The notes: generated by a model from the letters alone, not told the origin. A DNA stretch of 64,000 nucleotides from Rhizobium sp. Q54 (GCA_945860165.1 CAMAPL010000010.1:19151-83150); one strand, 5' to 3'. Shown: positions 45,525 through 55,082, counted from the first letter of the stretch. Translations and numbers: made by a program.

Positions 45525-46349
45525 ATGTCCATACAGTCCCAGATGCGGCGCATCACCGTGCCCGAGATTCGCGCCCACAAGGACGCCAAGCCGATCGTCT
45601 GCCTGACCTGCTATCACGCCCATACCGCCAAGCTGCTGGACAGACATGTCGACCTGATCCTGGTGGGCGATACGTTGGGCATGGTGATCCATGGGATGGA
45701 AACCACGCTGGGCGTCACCGTCGAAATGATGATCCTGCATGGCCAGGCCGTGATGCGGGGCTCGCAGCGCGCGCTGGTGGTCGTGGATATGCCGTTCGGC
45801 AGCTACGAAGAATCCCCGGAAGTCGCGTTTCACAACGCGTCACGTATCATGAAGGAGGCGGGCTGCCAGGCCGTGAAGCTTGAGGGCGGAACGCGCATGG
45901 CGCAAACCATCCGCTATCTCAGCCAGCGCGGCATTCCGGTGATCGCCCATATCGGCATGACACCGCAGAATGTGCAGGTGCTTGGCGGCTTCAAGACCCA
46001 GGGCCGCACACCGGCGGAATGGCCGGCGCTGGAAGCCGACGCCAAGGCGGTAACCGAAGCCGGGGCCTTTGCCCTTGTGCTGGAGGCCATGGCCGAGCCG
46101 CTGGCCGCCCGCATCACCGAGCTGGTCGCCATTCCCACCATCGGCATCGGCGCCAGCCCCACCTGCGACGGCCAGGTGCTGGTGATGGAAGACATGCTGG
46201 GCCTCAATCCCAACCCTCCCAAATTCGTGCGCGAATATGCCCAGCTCGGCCCGGTGATCGCGGCGGCGGTCGAGGCCTATGCGCGGGATGTGCGCGAACG
46301 GCGGTTCCCGGGGTCGGAAAATGTCTACCCCATGAAAAAAGCCCAGTAA
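45525..46349 (+). CDS. panB: 3-methyl-2-oxobutanoate hydroxymethyltransferase
   Basis: First committed step of pantothenate synthesis, which leads to CoA and the ACP arm. The 274 residues have [25 protein letters not shown], the catalytic region [13 protein letters not shown] and the Mg-binding GDT/E residues. [21 protein letters not shown] is also typical. No panC is adjacent. Confidence 0.97.
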   Translation: MSIQSQMRRITVPEIRAHKDAKPIVCLTCYHAHTAKLLDRHVDLILVGDTLGMVIHGMETTLGVTVEMMILHGQAVMRGSQRALVVVDMPFGSYEESPEVAFHNASRIMKEAGCQAVKLEGGTRMAQTIRYLSQRGIPVIAHIGMTPQNVQVLGGFKTQGRTPAEWPALEADAKAVTEAGAFALVLEAMAEPLAARITELVAIPTIGIGASPTCDGQVLVMEDMLGLNPNPPKFVREYAQLGPVIAAAVEAYARDVRERRFPGSENVYPMKKAQ

Positions 46350-46427
46350 AAGCCGCAAAACCGGTTCAATTCTTACCGGTCCGCACATTGCACGCGGCCC
46401 CCGCGCGGGCTAATTAACACGCTGTCT

Positions 46428-46463
46428 CAATGGCTTCGGTAAGCCGAAGCCCAATGGCTTCGG
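46428..46463 (+). promoter_or_regulatory. Three-arm alternative hairpin in TPR-bamB-der leader
   Basis: GGCTTCGG (46432-46439), its complement CCGAAGCC (46444-46451) and a second GGCTTCGG (46456-46463) lie in a row with four-base loops. The middle arm can pair with either neighbour over eight bases. The outer arms are part of a 12-base direct repeat starting CAAT. It lies about 50 bases before the GTG of the TPR gene. This is a switch-like layout, but function is inferred only from base pairing. Confidence 0.45.
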
Positions 46464-46514
46464 CCACGATCCAGCAGAGCCGTCCAGCGGCCTGCCGAAA
46501 AAAGGTTCTGAACT

Positions 46515-47228
46515 GTGAGTGATATTTTTCGCGAAGTCGAAGAAGACGTTCGGCGCGAGCGGGCCCAAAGGATCTGGAAGCGCTACGGCACGTATATCAT
46601 CGCGGCCGGCGTGCTGGTGTTCGTGGGCATTGGTGCCTGGCAGATGTGGCAGCGCCATGATCGCCAGGAGCGCGAAAAGATTTCCGCCCAGTTCGTCGCC
46701 GCGCAGCGCATCACCAATCCGCGTGACGCTGCAAACGCCTTTGTCGACCTTAAGGGCAGAAAAGGCTATGGCGAGATAGCCCGCCTCAGCCAGGCCAGCG
46801 CCATGTTTGTCGCGGGCCAGCGCAAGGAAGCCATCGACCTCTACAAGGAGATCGCCGCCAGCGACAGCGGCCCGGTCGGATCGGTGGCCCGGCTGCGCGC
46901 CGCCTGGGCGCTGGCCGAAACCGCCACGCGCACCGAACTGGCCGAACTGCTGAAGCCGCTGAACCCGCCGGGCAGCCCGTGGCGTGAAAACGCGCACGAG
47001 GTCATGGCCTTTGCTGATTACCGCGCCCTGGACATAAAATCGGCGCAGGCAAAGTATGCCGAGCTGGCGGTCGATCCCAAAGCGCCCGACGCGCTGAAGG
47101 CCCGCGCCAAGGCGATGTCCGATTTCATCAAGGGCGGTGGTGCCATCACCTATGGCTCGGTTCCGCCCGAAGTGGTCGTGCCCCCGCCGCCTGTCGCAGC
47201 ACCTTCGCCCGCCGCCGCGCCGCAATGA
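46515..47228 (+). CDS. Inner-membrane TPR protein, YfgM-like
   Basis: Single-pass membrane protein with a periplasmic TPR region, 237 residues. It begins MSDIFREVEEDVRRERAQRIWKRYG, then a helix at about 26-44. The remainder is helical repeats and a Pro/Ala tail. In E. coli the similar YfgM sits before bamB and works with PpiD at SecYEG. The same position before bamB and der supports that class here. Start is GTG with AGG upstream; an ATG of the family is absent nearby. Confidence 0.85.
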   Translation: MSDIFREVEEDVRRERAQRIWKRYGTYIIAAGVLVFVGIGAWQMWQRHDRQEREKISAQFVAAQRITNPRDAANAFVDLKGRKGYGEIARLSQASAMFVAGQRKEAIDLYKEIAASDSGPVGSVARLRAAWALAETATRTELAELLKPLNPPGSPWRENAHEVMAFADYRALDIKSAQAKYAELAVDPKAPDALKARAKAMSDFIKGGGAITYGSVPPEVVVPPPPVAAPSPAAAPQ

Positions 47229-48628
47229 TGCTGTCGCGCGCGGTTCGCCTGGGCATGGTCGTTGCAGCAAGCACGCTGTTGCTTTCGGGCTGCGTCGTCA
47301 CCGACGAAGTCAGCAGCTGGTTCGCAACCAGCGGCAAGAAATCCAACCTGCGCGGCGTGCGCATTCCGGTGATGTCGCTGGATGAAGCGCTGAAGCCCGA
47401 TCCCGAACAGGCCAAGATCGCGGTGGTGCTGCCACCGCCCTACCGCAATCCGGAATGGCCGCTGCCGGGCGGCTATGCCGCCAATGCCATGTATCACCTG
47501 GCCGCGCCGGGACGGCTGCGGCAAGCCTGGAGCCAGGATGCTGGCAAGGGCACCGATACCGATTCCGACCTGACCTCCTCGCCGGTGGTGGGCGGCGGGC
47601 TGGTCTATGTGCTGGATTCCGCGGCCCATGTTTTCGCCTTCCGCACCACAGATGGCCGGCCGGCCTGGGACCGCAACCTGGCGCCCAAGGACGGCAGCGA
47701 CTGGCCCACCATGTGGGGACTGCTCGGCAAGGCCAATACCGTGGACCCGGCCCAGGGCATGGGCGGCGGCGTCGCCTATGCCAATGGCAAGATCTATGTC
47801 ACCAGCGGTTTCGGCGTTGTGGTCTGCATGGACGCCAGGACCGGGCGCGAGATCTGGCGCAAGGACATGCGCATGCCGATCGTCAACGCGCCGGTGGTCA
47901 CGGCGGGGCGGATTTTCTTCTCCACCCACGACAATCATTTCTATGCCCTGGCCGAAGCCGATGGCCGCCAGCTCTGGGATCACCAGGGCATCACTGAGGC
48001 CGCCGGCATCCTGGCCTCCACAAACGCGGCGGTGTCCGGCGAAACCGTGATCGCGCCCTATACCTCGGGCGAGCTCTTCGCGCTGCGCATCCAGAACGGC
48101 CAAGTCGGCTGGAGCGACGTCCTGTCACGCACCGGCCATGTCACCGCCCTCTCGCAGCTGGACGATATCGCGGGCCGCCCGGTGATCGACCGCGGCGTGG
48201 TCTATGCCATCAGCCAATCAGGCCTGATGGCCGCCTTCAGTATCAACACCGGCGAACGGATGTGGTCGCGCGATATCGGCGGCATCCAGACCCCCTGGGC
48301 GGCGGGCGACTATGTCTATGTGCTGGACAACAATGCGCGCCTGCTCTGCCTGACCCGCAAGGAAGGCAAGGCCCGCTGGATTCATCAGATGCCGCAGTAT
48401 GAGGATGTGGAAAAGAAAAAAGGCCCCATCCTGTGGGCCGGGCCGGTGCTGGTTTCGGACAAGCTGATCGTCGTCTCGTCCAATGGCTATGCCCAGGCGC
48501 TGTCGCCCTATGACGGCAAGCTGACCGGCCGGGTGGAAATTCCCGGCGGCACCACCATCGCGCCGGTGGTGGCGGACGGTACCATGTATATCTACACCGC
48601 TTCCGCCGAACTGGTCGCTTTGCGGTAA
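47225..48628 (+). CDS. bamB: Outer membrane assembly lipoprotein BamB
   Basis: Lipoprotein of the BAM complex that helps insert beta-barrel proteins such as LptD. The 467 residues start with a signal ending in the lipobox LLSGC (Cys23). The rest is an eight-bladed PQQ-like propeller, with repeated strands such as VYVLDSAAHVFAFRTTDGRPAWDRNL and IYVTSGFGVVVCMDARTGREIWRKD. It overlaps the TPR gene (ATGA) and precedes der by 45 bases. Confidence 0.93.
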   Translation: MMLSRAVRLGMVVAASTLLLSGCVVTDEVSSWFATSGKKSNLRGVRIPVMSLDEALKPDPEQAKIAVVLPPPYRNPEWPLPGGYAANAMYHLAAPGRLRQAWSQDAGKGTDTDSDLTSSPVVGGGLVYVLDSAAHVFAFRTTDGRPAWDRNLAPKDGSDWPTMWGLLGKANTVDPAQGMGGGVAYANGKIYVTSGFGVVVCMDARTGREIWRKDMRMPIVNAPVVTAGRIFFSTHDNHFYALAEADGRQLWDHQGITEAAGILASTNAAVSGETVIAPYTSGELFALRIQNGQVGWSDVLSRTGHVTALSQLDDIAGRPVIDRGVVYAISQSGLMAAFSINTGERMWSRDIGGIQTPWAAGDYVYVLDNNARLLCLTRKEGKARWIHQMPQYEDVEKKKGPILWAGPVLVSDKLIVVSSNGYAQALSPYDGKLTGRVEIPGGTTIAPVVADGTMYIYTASAELVALR

Positions 48629-48673
48629 TTTTTTCAATTGCCTACCGCTCCGCTATTTGAGGCCGAATGATCA

Positions 48674-50092
48674 ATGCCGTTGAAACTCGCGATCGTAGGC
48701 CGTCCCAATGTCGGGAAATCACGCCTCTTTAACCGCCTTGCCGGGCGCACGGCCGCCATCGTGCATGACACACCGGGCGTCACTCGCGACCGCCAGGCGG
48801 TGGATGCCGAATATGAAGGCATCGCCCTCACCCTGATCGATACCGCCGGGTTCGAGGACGCCGCCACCGGCAGCGTCGCCCATCGCATGACCCAGCAGAC
48901 CATCACCGCCATCGCCGAAGCCGAAGCGCTTCTGTTCCTGATCGATGCGCGCGCCGGCGTTACCACAGGCGACGAGATCATCGCCCAGGCGCTGCACAAG
49001 TCGGGCAAGAAGGTGATCCTGGCCGCCAACAAGTGCGAAGGCCGGGTCCAGGTGCTGGACGATGTCTATGGCCTGGGCTTTGGCGAGCCGATCCGCATTT
49101 CCGCCGAGCACAATTTGGGCATGGAAGACATCGTGGCGGCGCTGGAAGAACTGTTGCCGCAAGCCGCTGCACTGCAAGACGAAGATGGCGAAGACGGCGA
49201 TGAGGAAGACGCGGAGTTTTCCGAAGACGATGAGCCGGAAGAAGACGTGGTGGTCAATTATCTCGACCGCCCGCTGCGGCTGGCGCTGGTGGGACGGCCC
49301 AATGTCGGCAAGTCCAGCCTGTTCAACCATCTTCTGGGCGAGGAACGCTCGCTGGTGGGACCGGAAGCCGGGTTGACGCGCGATTCCATCACCGCGCCCT
49401 GGAAAGCAGGCGAGCGTGACGTTCTGCTGCACGACACGGCGGGCCTGCGCAAAAAGGCCCGGATGGCCGGCGAGACGCTGGAAGAAATGTCGGTGGCCTC
49501 GACGCTGGAAGCCATCCGTTTCGCCGACTGCGTGATCGTGATGATCGACGCCACCGCGCCGTTTGAAAAACAGGACCTGACCATCGCCGACCTGATCGCG
49601 CGCGAAGGCCGCGCCATCGTCTTTGCCGTCAACAAGTGGGACCTACTGGAAAATAAGGCCGGCGGCATCTCAAAGATGCGCGAAAAGCTGGACCAGTCGC
49701 TGCCGCAGATCGCCGGCGCACCCCTGATCGCCACTTCGGCGCGGACCGGCGAAGGCATAGACCGGCTGTCCGATGCCATCACCGAAGCCGACCGGGCGTG
49801 GAACAGCCGCGTCTCCACCGCCACCCTGAACCGTTTCCTGGAAGGCGCCTTACAGCGTCATGCCACGCCGGCGATTTCGGGGCGGCGGGTGCGCATCCGC
49901 TACATGACCCAGCGCAAGGCGCGCCCGCCCAGCTTCACCTTGTTCGGCAACCAGCTCGACGCCCTGCCCGAAGCCTATCTGCGATATCTGGCGAACGGCC
50001 TGCGGGAAAATTTCAATCTCAAGGGCACGCCGCTGCGCTTTTCGGTGCGCAACAGCAAGAATCCCTACGCGCCCAAGGGCAAGAAAAGCTAG
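48674..50092 (+). CDS. der: Ribosome-associated GTPase Der (EngA)
   Basis: Tandem GTPase needed for 50S subunit assembly. The 472 residues have two G domains with GRPNVGKS (9-16 and again near 213), DTAG in both, and NKCEG / NKWD. The C-terminal KH-like domain ends the protein. The linker between G domains is very acidic (DEDGEDGDEEDAEFSEDDE). NKCEG in place of NKxD in domain one is common in Alphaproteobacteria. The gene ends in TAG and meets the SDR gene's stop. Confidence 0.97.
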   Translation: MPLKLAIVGRPNVGKSRLFNRLAGRTAAIVHDTPGVTRDRQAVDAEYEGIALTLIDTAGFEDAATGSVAHRMTQQTITAIAEAEALLFLIDARAGVTTGDEIIAQALHKSGKKVILAANKCEGRVQVLDDVYGLGFGEPIRISAEHNLGMEDIVAALEELLPQAAALQDEDGEDGDEEDAEFSEDDEPEEDVVVNYLDRPLRLALVGRPNVGKSSLFNHLLGEERSLVGPEAGLTRDSITAPWKAGERDVLLHDTAGLRKKARMAGETLEEMSVASTLEAIRFADCVIVMIDATAPFEKQDLTIADLIAREGRAIVFAVNKWDLLENKAGGISKMREKLDQSLPQIAGAPLIATSARTGEGIDRLSDAITEADRAWNSRVSTATLNRFLEGALQRHATPAISGRRVRIRYMTQRKARPPSFTLFGNQLDALPEAYLRYLANGLRENFNLKGTPLRFSVRNSKNPYAPKGKKS

Positions 50093-50799
50093 GCGCGGAA
50101 GTCGATAGTGGTTTCGCTCTGGTCGTAAGACGACGACAGCATCTCCACCACCTTTGGCGTCACCGCCTCGGGCGTGACCAGGTCATTGGGGTCCTCGCCC
50201 GGCATCGCCTTGGCCCGCATGGCGGTGCGCATTGGACCGGGATTGAGCAGGTTGACCTTGACGGTGCTGCCTATGCATTCGGCGGCGTAGGTCAGCGCCA
50301 GCATTTCCAGCGCCGCCTTGCTCACTGCATAGGCGCCCCAATAGGGCGTATGTTTTTTCGCAGCGCCGCTGGAAATAAACACCACGCGCGCCGCAGCGGA
50401 TTGGCGCAGCAAAGGGTCCATCGAACGGATCAGGCGCCAGTTGGCCGTGACATTGACGTCCATCACTTCCTGGAACTGCTTGGGCCCGATCTGCGCCAGC
50501 GGCGTCAGCGTGCCCAGCACGCCGGCATTGCCCAGCAGCGCGTCCAGCTTGCCCCAGCGCTCATAGATCGATGCCCCCAGCCGGTCGATGGCATCGAAAT
50601 CGCGCAGGTCCATCGGCACCAACGTCGCCGTGCCGCCCACCTTCTGGATGGCGTCATCGGCTTCTTCCAGCCCGCCCACAGTTCGCGCGACCAGGATGAC
50701 ATGCGCGCCGGCCTGCGCCAGCCCGATGGCGCAGGCGCGGCCGATGCCGCGCGACGCGCCGGTGATGAGCGCAATACGTCCTGAAAGACCGGGCGTCAT
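50089..50799 (-). CDS. SDR family oxidoreductase
   Basis: Short-chain dehydrogenase, 236 residues from MTPGLSGRIALITGASRGIG. It has the cofactor loop TGASRGIG, GNAGVLG and the catalytic YAVSKAAL. Ser is in FISSGAAKK. The frame stays open upstream into a palindromic repeat and would add MDSRFRGNDKK, a common artefact of that repeat. It follows purF on the same strand, a usual neighbour in this class. Substrate unknown. Confidence 0.9.
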   Translation of the reverse strand: MTPGLSGRIALITGASRGIGRACAIGLAQAGAHVILVARTVGGLEEADDAIQKVGGTATLVPMDLRDFDAIDRLGASIYERWGKLDALLGNAGVLGTLTPLAQIGPKQFQEVMDVNVTANWRLIRSMDPLLRQSAAARVVFISSGAAKKHTPYWGAYAVSKAALEMLALTYAAECIGSTVKVNLLNPGPMRTAMRAKAMPGEDPNDLVTPEAVTPKVVEMLSSSYDQSETTIDFRA

Positions 50800-50814
50800 G
50801 TCTTGTTCTTTTTT

Positions 50815-50840
50815 GTCATTCCCGCGAAAGCGGGAATCCA
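50815..50840. repeat. REP-like palindrome (CCCGCGAAAGCGGG type)
   Basis: Perfect eight-base stem ATTCCCGC/GCGGGAAT with a GAAA loop, flanked by GTC and CCA. It is of the short intergenic palindrome type common in Alphaproteobacteria. It lies directly upstream of the SDR start. Confidence 0.7.
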
Positions 50841-50883
50841 AGGAAATGGGCCAGCGTCAGTACTTGCCGCAGAGGGGTGACGT

Positions 50884-50912
50884 CAACTGGATGCCCGCTC
50901 TCAGGCGGGCAT
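50884..50912. repeat. REP-like palindrome downstream of purF
   Basis: ATGCCCGC (50891-50898) pairs with GCGGGCAT (50905-50912) around a six-base loop. The flank ACTGGATG recurs near 55038-55048. It lies 18 bases past the purF stop and could help end transcription, but no T-run follows. Confidence 0.6.
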
Positions 50913-50929
50913 TACATAATATTGGGGGA

Positions 50930-52399
50930 TTAGGCCACGTCCGCCAGCAGCGAGAGTTGCCGCGTGCCGCCACTGATGTCGGTCAGCGCGATGGGGTAAT
51001 CGCCGCTGAAGCAGGCATCACAGAAGGCCGGCGCCTTGGCGCTGCGTTCCACCTTGCCCATGGCGCGGTACAGCCCGTTCATGGAAATAAAGGCCAGGCT
51101 GTCGGCGCCGATGAAGCGGCGCATTTGCTCGACATCCATCTTGTGGGCCAGCAGATCGTCGGTGTTGGGCGTGTCCACGCCATAAAAACAGGAATGGGTG
51201 GTGGGGGGCGAGGACACACGGAAATGCACCTCGGCAGCGCCGGCATCGCGCACCATCGCCACGATCTTCTTGGAAGTGGTGCCGCGCACGATGGAATCGT
51301 CCACCAGGATGACGCGCTGGCCTTTGAGGCGCGCGCGGTTGGGATTGTGCTTCAGACGCACGCCCAGATGGCGGATGGAATCGGACGGCTCGATGAAAGT
51401 GCGGCCGACATAATGGTTGCGGATGATGCCCAGCTCAAACGGGATTTTGGCGCTCTCGGAGAAGCCCAGCGCGGCGGGCACGCCCGAATCCGGCACCGGG
51501 ATCACCATGTCGGCGTCGACCGGGGATTCCTCGGCCAGAACCGCGCCGATATTCTTGCGCGCCTCATAGACGTTGCGCCCTTCCAGCGTGGAGTCAGGGC
51601 GCGCGAAATAGATATACTCGAAAACGCAGAAACGGTGCGCCTGCGGCTTGAAAGGGAAAAGGGTGTGGACGCCGTCCTTGTCCACCACCACCATCTCGCC
51701 CGGCTTCACATCGCGGATATATTCCGCGCCGATGATATCCAGGGCGCAGGTCTCGCTGGCAAAGATGGTGGCGCCGTCGAGCTGGCCCATCACCAGCGGC
51801 CGCACGCCATTGGGATCGCGCACACCGATCAACTTCTTCGAGGTCAGTGCCACCAGCGAATAAGCGCCCTGCACCTGGCACAGGGCATCGATCAGCTTGT
51901 CCACGATGCGTGCCTTTGGGCTGCGCGCGGTCAGGTGGATGATGGTTTCGGTGTCGGAGGTGGAATGGAAGATCGCGCCCTGCGCCACCAGATCGGTGCG
52001 CAGCGTATGGGCGTTGGTGAGGTTACCGTTATGGGCGATGGCGAGGCCGCCGCCGGCCAGGTCGGCGAACAAGGGCTGGATGTTGCTGGAGCGGCTGCCG
52101 CCAGCGGTGGAATAGCGGTTATGTCCGATGGCGAAGCGGCCTTTCAGGTTCCGGGCGGCCTGGGAATTGCGGCCGAAGGCATCGCCCACCAGGCCGGAAT
52201 GCCGCTCGGCGATGAAATGGCCTTCGTCATAGGTGACGATACCGGCCGCTTCCTGGCCGCGATGCTGAAGCGCGTGCAGGCCCAGAACCGACAGCGCGCC
52301 GGAATCGGCATGGTCGAAAATGCCGAACACGCCGCACTCTTCGTGCAACGCGTCGTCGTCCCAGATGTGATCTTGTTTGCTAATCTTGGGGCCGGTCAT
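50930..52399 (-). CDS. purF: Amidophosphoribosyltransferase
   Basis: First committed step of purine synthesis: makes phosphoribosylamine from PRPP and glutamine. The 489 residues start with a short propeptide before the catalytic Cys in EECGVFGIFDH. The glutaminase part has HRGQEAAGI and GHNRYSTAGG. The PRPP loop VILVDDSIVRGTTSKK is intact. It overlaps cvpA by four bases. Confidence 0.98.
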   Translation of the reverse strand: MTGPKISKQDHIWDDDALHEECGVFGIFDHADSGALSVLGLHALQHRGQEAAGIVTYDEGHFIAERHSGLVGDAFGRNSQAARNLKGRFAIGHNRYSTAGGSRSSNIQPLFADLAGGGLAIAHNGNLTNAHTLRTDLVAQGAIFHSTSDTETIIHLTARSPKARIVDKLIDALCQVQGAYSLVALTSKKLIGVRDPNGVRPLVMGQLDGATIFASETCALDIIGAEYIRDVKPGEMVVVDKDGVHTLFPFKPQAHRFCVFEYIYFARPDSTLEGRNVYEARKNIGAVLAEESPVDADMVIPVPDSGVPAALGFSESAKIPFELGIIRNHYVGRTFIEPSDSIRHLGVRLKHNPNRARLKGQRVILVDDSIVRGTTSKKIVAMVRDAGAAEVHFRVSSPPTTHSCFYGVDTPNTDDLLAHKMDVEQMRRFIGADSLAFISMNGLYRAMGKVERSAKAPAFCDACFSGDYPIALTDISGGTRQLSLLADVA

Positions 52400-53136
52400 C
52401 GACTACCACTTCCGCCGGTCTCTATGAGCCTGTCTAGCCGCTGGCGGTCATTGGCGCCATAGGATTTCGTGGCCGGACCTGCGCTCTTCTGCTGCACCTG
52501 TGCCCGTGGGGCAGGAGAAACACGCTTAGCACTGCCATTTTTGCGGATCAGGTCTGCCATGGGGTCAGAACGGCCAGACACGTCAGACGCCCGGGGCGCC
52601 GGCGCCTGACGCATTTCGTCGCGGCGGACAGGGGTATAGGCGTAATCGGCGGGGGCATCGGGCACCACCGACAGCAGCACCTGGGATGTGCTCTGGACCA
52701 TGGGCAGAAGTTCCGCCTCGGTCAGCCAGCGGGGCTGCTGGCGGATGGGGACGAAATAGGTAAAGGCCAGATAGGCTAGGCCCACGATCACCAGTCCGCG
52801 CACCACCCCGAAGGCAACGCCCGCCGCCCGGTCTAGGTGACCGATGGGTGAGTTTCTCACGCTTTCGCTGAAACGGTGGCTCATGAAGGCCAAGGGGATG
52901 AATACCGTCAGGAACACCGCCGCATAGGCCAGCACCGCAGCCAGCCAGGGCAGGCTCACCAGGGAGCCCATCATCGGGATCAGGTAGTGGCCGAAATAGA
53001 GGCAGGCAAAGGTCGCCGCCACCCATTCGAAAATGGTCAGGGTTTCCCACATAAAACCGCGCCAGGCGGCGTAGCCCGCCGACACGATAATGACCAGAAC
53101 GATCAGACAGTCGAGGAAGGTGACCGACAGGCTCAT
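52396..53136 (-). CDS. cvpA: CvpA family membrane protein
   Basis: Inner-membrane protein whose family is linked to colicin V production and envelope stress. The 246 residues have four hydrophobic segments in the first 130 and a conserved GYAAWRGFMWETLTIFEW start. The C-terminal 110 residues are polar and Pro/Ala/Arg-rich, longer than in E. coli CvpA. Gene order cvpA-purF is widely conserved. Confidence 0.92.
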   Translation of the reverse strand: MSLSVTFLDCLIVLVIIVSAGYAAWRGFMWETLTIFEWVAATFACLYFGHYLIPMMGSLVSLPWLAAVLAYAAVFLTVFIPLAFMSHRFSESVRNSPIGHLDRAAGVAFGVVRGLVIVGLAYLAFTYFVPIRQQPRWLTEAELLPMVQSTSQVLLSVVPDAPADYAYTPVRRDEMRQAPAPRASDVSGRSDPMADLIRKNGSAKRVSPAPRAQVQQKSAGPATKSYGANDRQRLDRLIETGGSGSR

Positions 53137-53194
53137 GATTCGACTTTACCACCTGTTGAGTCGATTATCGCGCAATCTTCGCAAAAGCGCCCAC

Positions 53195-54595
53195 TCATTG
53201 CGCGGGCTCTTTTCTCGATTGCGCTCGGGGGGGCGTAGGTTCAGGCGCAAATCTCAGCAGTTCGGCAACGCTGGTAATCTCCGTTAACGCCATGCCGGAA
53301 ACCTCGGCGCGCGTTCCGGCGGGCACAAAAGCGTTTTTAAACCCCAGCTTGGCGGCTTCTTTCAGGCGGCTTTCGGCCTGCGGCACCGGGCGGATGTCGC
53401 CGGACAGGGAAATCTCGCCGAAAAATACCGTGTCGCGCGGCAAGGGCTCTCCACCAAAGGATGAAACCAGCGCGGCGGCGGCCGCTAGGTCGGCCGCGGG
53501 CTCGCCGATCTTCAATCCGCCCGCGACGTTCAGATAGACATCTGACGCCCCGATTCCAACCCCGGCACGGGCATCCAGAACCGCCAGGATCATCGCCAGA
53601 CGCCCGGTATCCCAGCCCACCACGGCGCGGCGCGGGGTGCCGTAGGAGGTGGGCGAAACCAGCGCCTGGATTTCGCACAACAAGGGCCGCGTGCCTTCGA
53701 GGCCCGCGAACACCGCCGTGCCGGGGGAAACCGATTTGCGGTCGCCCAGGAAAAGCGCCGACGGATTGGCGACTTCGGCAAGCCCCTTGCCCGTCATCTC
53801 GAACACGCCGATTTCGTCGGTGGCGCCGAAGCGGTTCTTCACCGCGCGCAACACCCGGAAATGATGGCCGCGCTCACCCTCGAAATAGAGCACCGCGTCC
53901 ACCAGATGCTCGACCGCCTTGGGGCCGGCGATCTGACCGTCTTTTGTCACATGACCGACTAGCAGCAATGCTGCGCCCGATGCCTTGGCATAGCGGACCA
54001 GATCGAAACTGGCGGTGCGCACCTGGGCGATGGTGCCGGGCGCCGCGTCGAGCGCGCCGGTCCATAGGGTCTGGATGGAATCGATGGCGACAATGCCCGG
54101 CGTCTTGCCCGCTTCCAGGGTGGCGAGAATATCTTCGACACAGGTGGCGGCACCCAGCATCAGCGGTGCATCGGCCAGGCCCATGCGGGCGGCGCGCATG
54201 CGCACCTGCGCCATAGCCTCTTCCCCGGAAATGTAGATCGCATGGCCGCCATTGTTGGCGTACTGGCCCAGCGCCTGCAGAATGATGGTGGACTTGCCGA
54301 TGCCCGGATCGCCGCCGACCAGAAGAGCGGAACCGGGCACCAGCCCGCCGCCGGTGACGCGGTCGAATTCATTGATGCCGGTGGAGCGGCGCTCCGGCGG
54401 GGCGTCTTCGGTCTTGAGGTCTTCCAGCGTAATGCGGCGACCTTTTGATCGCCGGGCCGCTCCGCTGCCCAGGGGGGGCGCGATGCCTTCTTCGGTAATC
54501 GTGTTCCAGCCGCCGCAGGATTCGCACTTGCCCGACCATTTGGGCGTGGTCGCGCCGCAGGACTGGCAGGCGTAGGTGGGGGAGGATTTCGCCAT
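53195..54595 (-). CDS. radA: DNA repair protein RadA
   Basis: RecA-like helicase that aids branch migration in recombination. The 466 residues begin with a C4 zinc finger (CQSC...CESC), then Walker A GDPGIGKST, the KNRFG motif typical of RadA, and a C-terminal Lon-like domain. It lies about 60 bases before cvpA. Confidence 0.97.
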   Translation of the reverse strand: MAKSSPTYACQSCGATTPKWSGKCESCGGWNTITEEGIAPPLGSGAARRSKGRRITLEDLKTEDAPPERRSTGINEFDRVTGGGLVPGSALLVGGDPGIGKSTIILQALGQYANNGGHAIYISGEEAMAQVRMRAARMGLADAPLMLGAATCVEDILATLEAGKTPGIVAIDSIQTLWTGALDAAPGTIAQVRTASFDLVRYAKASGAALLLVGHVTKDGQIAGPKAVEHLVDAVLYFEGERGHHFRVLRAVKNRFGATDEIGVFEMTGKGLAEVANPSALFLGDRKSVSPGTAVFAGLEGTRPLLCEIQALVSPTSYGTPRRAVVGWDTGRLAMILAVLDARAGVGIGASDVYLNVAGGLKIGEPAADLAAAAALVSSFGGEPLPRDTVFFGEISLSGDIRPVPQAESRLKEAAKLGFKNAFVPAGTRAEVSGMALTEITSVAELLRFAPEPTPPRAQSRKEPAQ

Positions 54596-54636
54596 GATTC
54601 GAGTTTAGCACAGCGGTCAAGACCTGTAGAAAAACC

Positions 54637-54936
54637 TCAGTTTTCCGGGGCCATTTGGCTTGTAGGCAGATAGCGCGCCATGACATGGCGGGCCTGATGG
54701 TAACTCAGTTTCACCCGCAAGCCTTCCTTCTCGGTGGCGAAGCGGTTCTGGGGCAGGAAACAGGCATAGCCCAGTACCAGATAGTTCATGTTGAGACCCA
54801 GGTCTTCCGCCACCGATTTGATCTGGCAAGTGGTAAAGAATTTGCGCTCGCCCAGAATCATCACCAGCATGGGACGCAACTCGGCCGCATAGCGTTTGGC
54901 GGCGCGACGAATGCAGAAATTTCGGATCAGGCCCAC
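54637..54936 (-). CDS. Small conserved-looking protein of unknown function
   Basis: The 99 residues begin with an Arg-rich segment (MGLIRNFCIRRAAKRYAAELRPML) and have a compact helical body, GERKFFTTCQIKSVAEDLGLNMNYLVLGYACFL. It is reminiscent of the DUF6559 pattern, but I cannot confirm this. No signal peptide. It lies 41 bases before radA on the same strand and follows a run of palindromic repeats. Confidence 0.55.
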   Translation of the reverse strand: MGLIRNFCIRRAAKRYAAELRPMLVMILGERKFFTTCQIKSVAEDLGLNMNYLVLGYACFLPQNRFATEKEGLRVKLSYHQARHVMARYLPTSQMAPEN

Positions 54937-54990
54937 TGCACAATTTCTCCCGCCGGTCCGGCCGCTCGCTCAAGCCAGCAACACGCAACC

Positions 54991-55019
54991 GTCATGGCCC
55001 GGCATGTCCGGGCCATGAC
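54991..55019. repeat. REP-like palindrome, 12-base stem
   Basis: GTCATGGCCCGG and CCGGGCCATGAC pair perfectly around a five-base loop. It is the first of three related elements between the small unknown gene and mlaF. Confidence 0.8.
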
Positions 55020-55037
55020 GGTTTAGTCTTAGCAGAA

Positions 55038-55069
55038 AACTGGATGGCCCGCATAAAGCAGGCATGACG
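55038..55069. repeat. REP-like palindrome, imperfect
   Basis: ATGGCCCGC and GCAGGCATGAC form an imperfect stem around ATAAA. The ACTGGATG flank is shared with the element at 50884. Confidence 0.5.
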
Positions 55070-55082
55070 AAAGATGGTTGGG

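Noticed and set aside
50588..52462. Plus-strand open frame of 624 codons
   Set aside because: It is antisense to the SDR and purF genes, with low-complexity composition.
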